Positions 6,234 to 9,169 of a DNA stretch of 9,169 nucleotides are shown one piece after another. The position numbers and the translations under genes are program-made. Source of the DNA: SIG440 sp045592585 (GTDB taxonomy: Bacteria; Bacillota; Clostridia; Monoglobales; Monoglobaceae); the NCBI GenBank assembly GCA_045592585.1, contig JAZNVB010000139.1, positions 1-9,169 on the forward strand, given 5' to 3'. The first letter of the stretch is position 1; each line of letters begins with the position of its first letter. The notes under the pieces were generated by a model, which was not told where the DNA came from, ran no database searches, and saw nothing but the letters and a program-made list of their open reading frames with translations.

Positions 6234-6869
6234 TTATTCGGCAGCGGTTTTCTCCGAAATCTTATAACACAACCGCATTAAACTGTCACCAAGGTGGATA
6301 TTTTCAACTACAATATCATCTTGGGTTGTAATCTCGGCGTATGAAAAGTTGAGAAATGCTTTTATTCCGCAGTCAATAAGCTCTTGCGCAACGTGATTTA
6401 CTACTGTCTTCGGGACAGAAAGAATAGCCATTGTTGGTTTATGTTCCTCTACAAAAGCCTTCATTTCTGATGAATCCAAAACAGTGAGGTTGCGAATTTC
6501 CATGCCAACTTTTGCGGGGTCATTATCGAAAATTCCGATAAGTTCAAAGCCTCTTTTTTCAAAATTGGTGTTCCGTGTCAATGCGTGACCGATGTTGCCG
6601 GCACCCACTAAGATTGCTTTGTATTTTGAATTAAGACCAAGGATAGTTGCAATCTCGCCATAAAGATACTCAACGTTGTAGCCATATCCTTGCTGACCAA
6701 AGCCGCCAAAACAGTTTAAGTCCTGACGAATCTGGGATGCAGTAACACCCATTCTGTTGCTTAATTCCTTTGAAGATATTCTTTCAACGCCTGAATTAAG
6801 TAACTCACCCAGATAACGATAGTATCGGGGAAGTCGGTTTATAACCGATGCTGATACCTGTTTTTCCAT
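6234..6869 (-). CDS. rex: Redox-sensing transcriptional repressor Rex
   Basis: Rex is a homodimeric repressor that senses the NADH/NAD+ ratio: high NADH releases it from operators in front of fermentation, hydrogenase and respiratory genes. The 211-residue protein has a winged-helix DNA-binding domain (about 1-80; recognition part TASQIRQDLNCFGGFGQQGYGY split over 43-64), then a Rossmann domain with VGAGNIG (88-94) and an acidic strand end FDND (114-117) that favours NADH over NADPH. A C-terminal swapped helix completes the dimer. The recognition helix with Gln rather than Lys/Arg in two places is the form I recall from clostridia. The ATG at 6869 has GGAGG at 6882-6878, 8 nt upstream. It starts 18 nt after icd and reads on into ogg. 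No inverted-repeat Rex operator was found in the window; the operon promoter lies off it. Confidence 0.97.
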   Translation of the reverse strand: MEKQVSASVINRLPRYYRYLGELLNSGVERISSKELSNRMGVTASQIRQDLNCFGGFGQQGYGYNVEYLYGEIATILGLNSKYKAILVGAGNIGHALTRNTNFEKRGFELIGIFDNDPAKVGMEIRNLTVLDSSEMKAFVEEHKPTMAILSVPKTVVNHVAQELIDCGIKAFLNFSYAEITTQDDIVVENIHLGDSLMRLCYKISEKTAAE

Positions 6870-6887
6870 TAAATTTTCCTCCGGATT

Positions 6888-8099
6888 TTAAAGCATTGCT
6901 TTAAGATTTTCTCCTACTGCAAGTAAAAATTCTTCTGTGTTTACTTTTTTCTTGTTTTCAAGACTTGAAAGGAGATAAAGGTCACCTGTCATAGTACCCT
7001 CTTCAATTGTCTTGATTGTAGCCTTTTCCAGCTTGTCGGCAAAGGTGCAAAGGTCAGAAAGACCGTCAAGTTCGCCGCGTTTTCTGAGAGCACCTGTCCA
7101 TGCAAACAATGTTGCAACACTGTTGGTAGATGTTTCTTCACCCTTTAAATGCTTGTAATAGTGACGCTGAACAGTTCCGTGTGCGGCCTCGTATTCATAT
7201 GTTCCGTCAGGAGATACAAGAACAGAGGTCATCATAGCAAGGCTGCCGTAAGCAGTTGCCACCATATCAGACATTACATCCCCGTCATAGTTCTTGCAGG
7301 CCCAGATATAACCGCCCTCAGAACGCACAACACGGGCAACCGCATCATCAATAAGAGTGTAGAAGTATTCAATACCTGCGGCATCAAACTTTTCTTTGTA
7401 TTCTGCTTCAAAAATTTCGTTAAAGATATCCTTGAATCTGTGGTCATATTTCTTTGAAATTGTATCTTTTGTGGCAAACCATATATCCTGCTTTGTGTCA
7501 AGTGCATAGTTAAAGCAACAACGTGCAAAGCTTGCGATTGATTTGTCAATATTGTGCAGACCCTGAATAATACCGTCGCTGTCGGTAAATTCGTGAATGG
7601 TCTGTCTGATTTCCTTGCCGTCTTTATCGGTGCAAACGATTTCACACTTTGAACCTGCAGGAACCTGCATCTCGGTATTTTTGTACACATCGCCGTATGC
7701 ATGACGTGCAATGGTGATTGGCTTTGTCCATGTGGGAATGTAGGGGGTAATGCCCTTAACAATGATGGGAGCACGGAAAACTGTTCCGTCAAGGATTGCA
7801 CGGATTGTTCCGTTTGGTGACTTCCACATTTCTTTAAGGTTATACTCCTTAACACGTTCTGCATTAGGTGTAATGGTTGCACATTTAACGGCAACACCGT
7901 ATTTTTTTGTGGCATATGCCGAGGCAAATGTAACTTTATCGTTTGTTTCGTTTCTGTATTCAAGACCAAGGTCATAATACTCTGATTTAAGGTCAACGTA
8001 TGGAAGAATAAGAATGTTCTTAATCATCTTCCATATAATTCTGGTCATTTCGTCCCCGTCCATCTCAACAAGAGGTGTTGTCATTTTAATTTTTTCCAT
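6888..8099 (-). CDS. icd: NADP-dependent isocitrate dehydrogenase, eukaryote-type (subfamily II)
   Basis: This enzyme converts isocitrate and NADP+ to 2-oxoglutarate, CO2 and NADPH in the cytoplasm, supplying glutamate carbon and reducing power. The 403-residue homodimeric type resembles human IDH1 rather than E. coli Icd: VEMDGDEMTRIIW near the start, KSPNGTIR, ARHAYGD with Arg132 (same number as human IDH1), KYDHRFKDIF, GGYIWACKNYDGDV with the metal-binding aspartates, and AAHGTVQRHY. In the last motif Arg312-His313 correspond to the residues that contact the NADP 2'-phosphate in IDH1 (Arg314-His315), so NADP use is predicted. The ATG at 8099 has GGAGG at 8113-8109, 9 nt upstream. It follows aconitase by 18 nt and precedes rex by 18 nt, so the product of one enzyme is the substrate of the next. 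Confidence 0.97.
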   Translation of the reverse strand: MEKIKMTTPLVEMDGDEMTRIIWKMIKNILILPYVDLKSEYYDLGLEYRNETNDKVTFASAYATKKYGVAVKCATITPNAERVKEYNLKEMWKSPNGTIRAILDGTVFRAPIIVKGITPYIPTWTKPITIARHAYGDVYKNTEMQVPAGSKCEIVCTDKDGKEIRQTIHEFTDSDGIIQGLHNIDKSIASFARCCFNYALDTKQDIWFATKDTISKKYDHRFKDIFNEIFEAEYKEKFDAAGIEYFYTLIDDAVARVVRSEGGYIWACKNYDGDVMSDMVATAYGSLAMMTSVLVSPDGTYEYEAAHGTVQRHYYKHLKGEETSTNSVATLFAWTGALRKRGELDGLSDLCTFADKLEKATIKTIEEGTMTGDLYLLSSLENKKKVNTEEFLLAVGENLKAML

Positions 8100-8117
8100 T
8101 TTTATTTTCCTCCGTGT

Positions 8118-9169
8118 TTATTTACTGTTCTCTCTTGTGTAATTCAGCAGACCGCCGGCTTTAAGCATTTCTCTCTGACGCACTGATAAGTCAAGCTTAA
8201 CCTTAAATTCAAAGCCTTTTGTCACGTTAGTTATTGTCAGCTCATCGGCATTGATAATACTTTCGTGAAGGTTTGTCATTTTAAGCTCGTCTGTTTGCTC
8301 AATTCTGTCATAATCTGCTTCGTTTGCAAATGTAAGTGGGATAATACCCGCATTTATAAGGTTTGCCATATGAATTCTTGCAAAGGATTTAACGATTACT
8401 GCCTTAACTCCAAGATAAAGGGGCGCAAGAGCCGCATGTTCTCTTGATGAGCCCTGACCATAGTTGGAGCCGCCCACAATAATGCTCTTGCCCATTTCAA
8501 GTGCTCTGTCATGGAATTTTTCGTCACATACAGCAAAGCAGTATTCCGAAATCTTTGGAATATTTGAACGAAGAGGCAGTATCTTTGCACCGGCAGGCAT
8601 AATATGGTCTGTTGTGATGTTGTCACCAACCTTTAAACTGCACTTTGCAGTAATTTCGTCAGCCATTGCATCAGATACCGGGAAGGGCTTAATGTTTGGT
8701 CCACGAAGAACTTCAACACTGTCCATATCCTCGGCAGCTACCGGAGGAACAACCATGTTGTCGTTGATTGTAAATACCTCAGGAAGCTCAAATTTTGGCA
8801 TATCCCCAAGAGTTCTTGGGTCTGTCAGCACACCGGTGAGGGCTGATGCCGCTGCAAGCTCGGGAGAAACAAGGTAAATCTGGCCGTCTTTGGTGCCGCT
8901 TCTGCCTTCAAAGTTTCTGTTAAATGTACGAAGTGAAATACCGCCTGAATTTGGCGACTGTCCCATACCGATACAAGGGCCGCAGGCACTTTCCAGAATT
9001 CTAGCACCTGCATCAATCATATCAGAGAGTGCTCCGCAAGCAGCAAGCATATTAAGAACCTGCTTTGAGCCGGGTGCAATTGAAAGTGATACATCGGGGT
9101 GAACAGTTTTACCCTTAAGAATGTATGCAACCTTAAGCATATCAAGAAGGGAGGAGTTTGTGCATGAAC
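8118..9169 (-). CDS. acn: Aconitate hydratase, C-terminal 349 residues (5' end off window)
   Basis: Aconitase interconverts citrate and isocitrate with a [4Fe-4S] cluster. The frame stays open to the window edge. The ATG at 9140 is internal, because the codons before it encode the conserved SCTNSS motif. All three cluster cysteines are visible: in SCTNSS (codon 9164-9162) and in ACGPCIGMGQ (codons 8984-8982 and 8975-8973). The C-terminal swivel domain has DNITTDHIMPAG and then GGSNYGQGSSREHAAL, which includes the active-site serine. The short tail fits the compact mitochondrial/archaeal-like aconitases of roughly 640 residues rather than the 890-residue AcnA, but the full length is not visible. 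The position just upstream of icd supports citrate as substrate over homocitrate or isopropylmalate. Citrate synthase may lie beyond the edge. Confidence 0.95.
   Translation of the reverse strand, partial: SCTNSSLLDMLKVAYILKGKTVHPDVSLSIAPGSKQVLNMLAACGALSDMIDAGARILESACGPCIGMGQSPNSGGISLRTFNRNFEGRSGTKDGQIYLVSPELAAASALTGVLTDPRTLGDMPKFELPEVFTINDNMVVPPVAAEDMDSVEVLRGPNIKPFPVSDAMADEITAKCSLKVGDNITTDHIMPAGAKILPLRSNIPKISEYCFAVCDEKFHDRALEMGKSIIVGGSNYGQGSSREHAALAPLYLGVKAVIVKSFARIHMANLINAGIIPLTFANEADYDRIEQTDELKMTNLHESIINADELTITNVTKGFEFKVKLDLSVRQREMLKAGGLLNYTRENSK

Noticed and set aside
7274..7996. A 240-codon open frame on the same strand as icd in another frame.
   Set aside because: It lies entirely inside icd, whose conserved motifs are continuous in the annotated frame, and it has no family resemblance.
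8464..8877. Rightward open frame of 137 codons opposite aconitase.
   Set aside because: It is antisense to conserved aconitase domains, has no ribosome site, and its Ser/Ala-rich content is typical of a shadow frame.
9138..9140. ATG at 9140 as the start of the aconitase-like gene.
   Set aside because: The frame continues to the window edge through the conserved cluster-ligand motif SCTNSS, so the gene is cut by the window and this Met is internal.

Overview
The window looks like chromosomal DNA of a clostridial Firmicute, probably a gut-type anaerobe of the Oscillospiraceae/Ruminococcaceae kind. The evidence is the strong AGGAGG-type ribosome sites, the A/T-rich intergenic DNA with sigma-A promoters, the T-tailed hairpin terminators, a Rex repressor with a clostridial-looking recognition helix, and the metabolic gene content. 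No taxonomy search was possible, so this placement is an inference. I see no tRNA, rRNA, CRISPR array, insertion sequence or phage gene.

Layout. The left half (1-4709) is read rightwards. It opens with the last 39 codons of a CPBP-type (CAAX-like) membrane protease. A consensus promoter then drives eda-kdgK, the kinase and aldolase that turn 2-keto-3-deoxygluconate into pyruvate and glyceraldehyde-3-phosphate, and a strong terminator closes that unit. A promoter overlapping the terminator tail serves a small alpha/beta hydrolase. Another promoter serves guaB (IMP dehydrogenase), which is followed after 3 nt by a small cysteine-rich protein. A bidirectional terminator (4712-4751) separates this half from the convergent right half.

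The right half (4781-9169) is read leftwards as one tightly packed unit: aconitase (5' end off the window), eukaryote-type NADP isocitrate dehydrogenase, Rex, an OGG1-like 8-oxoguanine DNA glycosylase and a nitroreductase-family flavoprotein. Gaps are 14-35 nt and no internal promoter or terminator is visible. The unit joins the citrate-to-2-oxoglutarate arm of the TCA cycle, which makes NADPH and glutamate precursor, to an NADH-sensing regulator and to oxidative DNA repair.

Points of most interest: the IMP dehydrogenase resembles, as I recall it, the enzyme of the protozoan Tritrichomonas foetus, including the numbering of its key residues; the cysteine-rich protein carries two copies of an identically spaced C-x2-C-x20-C-x-C module; and rex and ogg sit inside a TCA operon. 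Nothing here is clearly a wholly new system. The duplicated Cys-module protein is the part with least known function.
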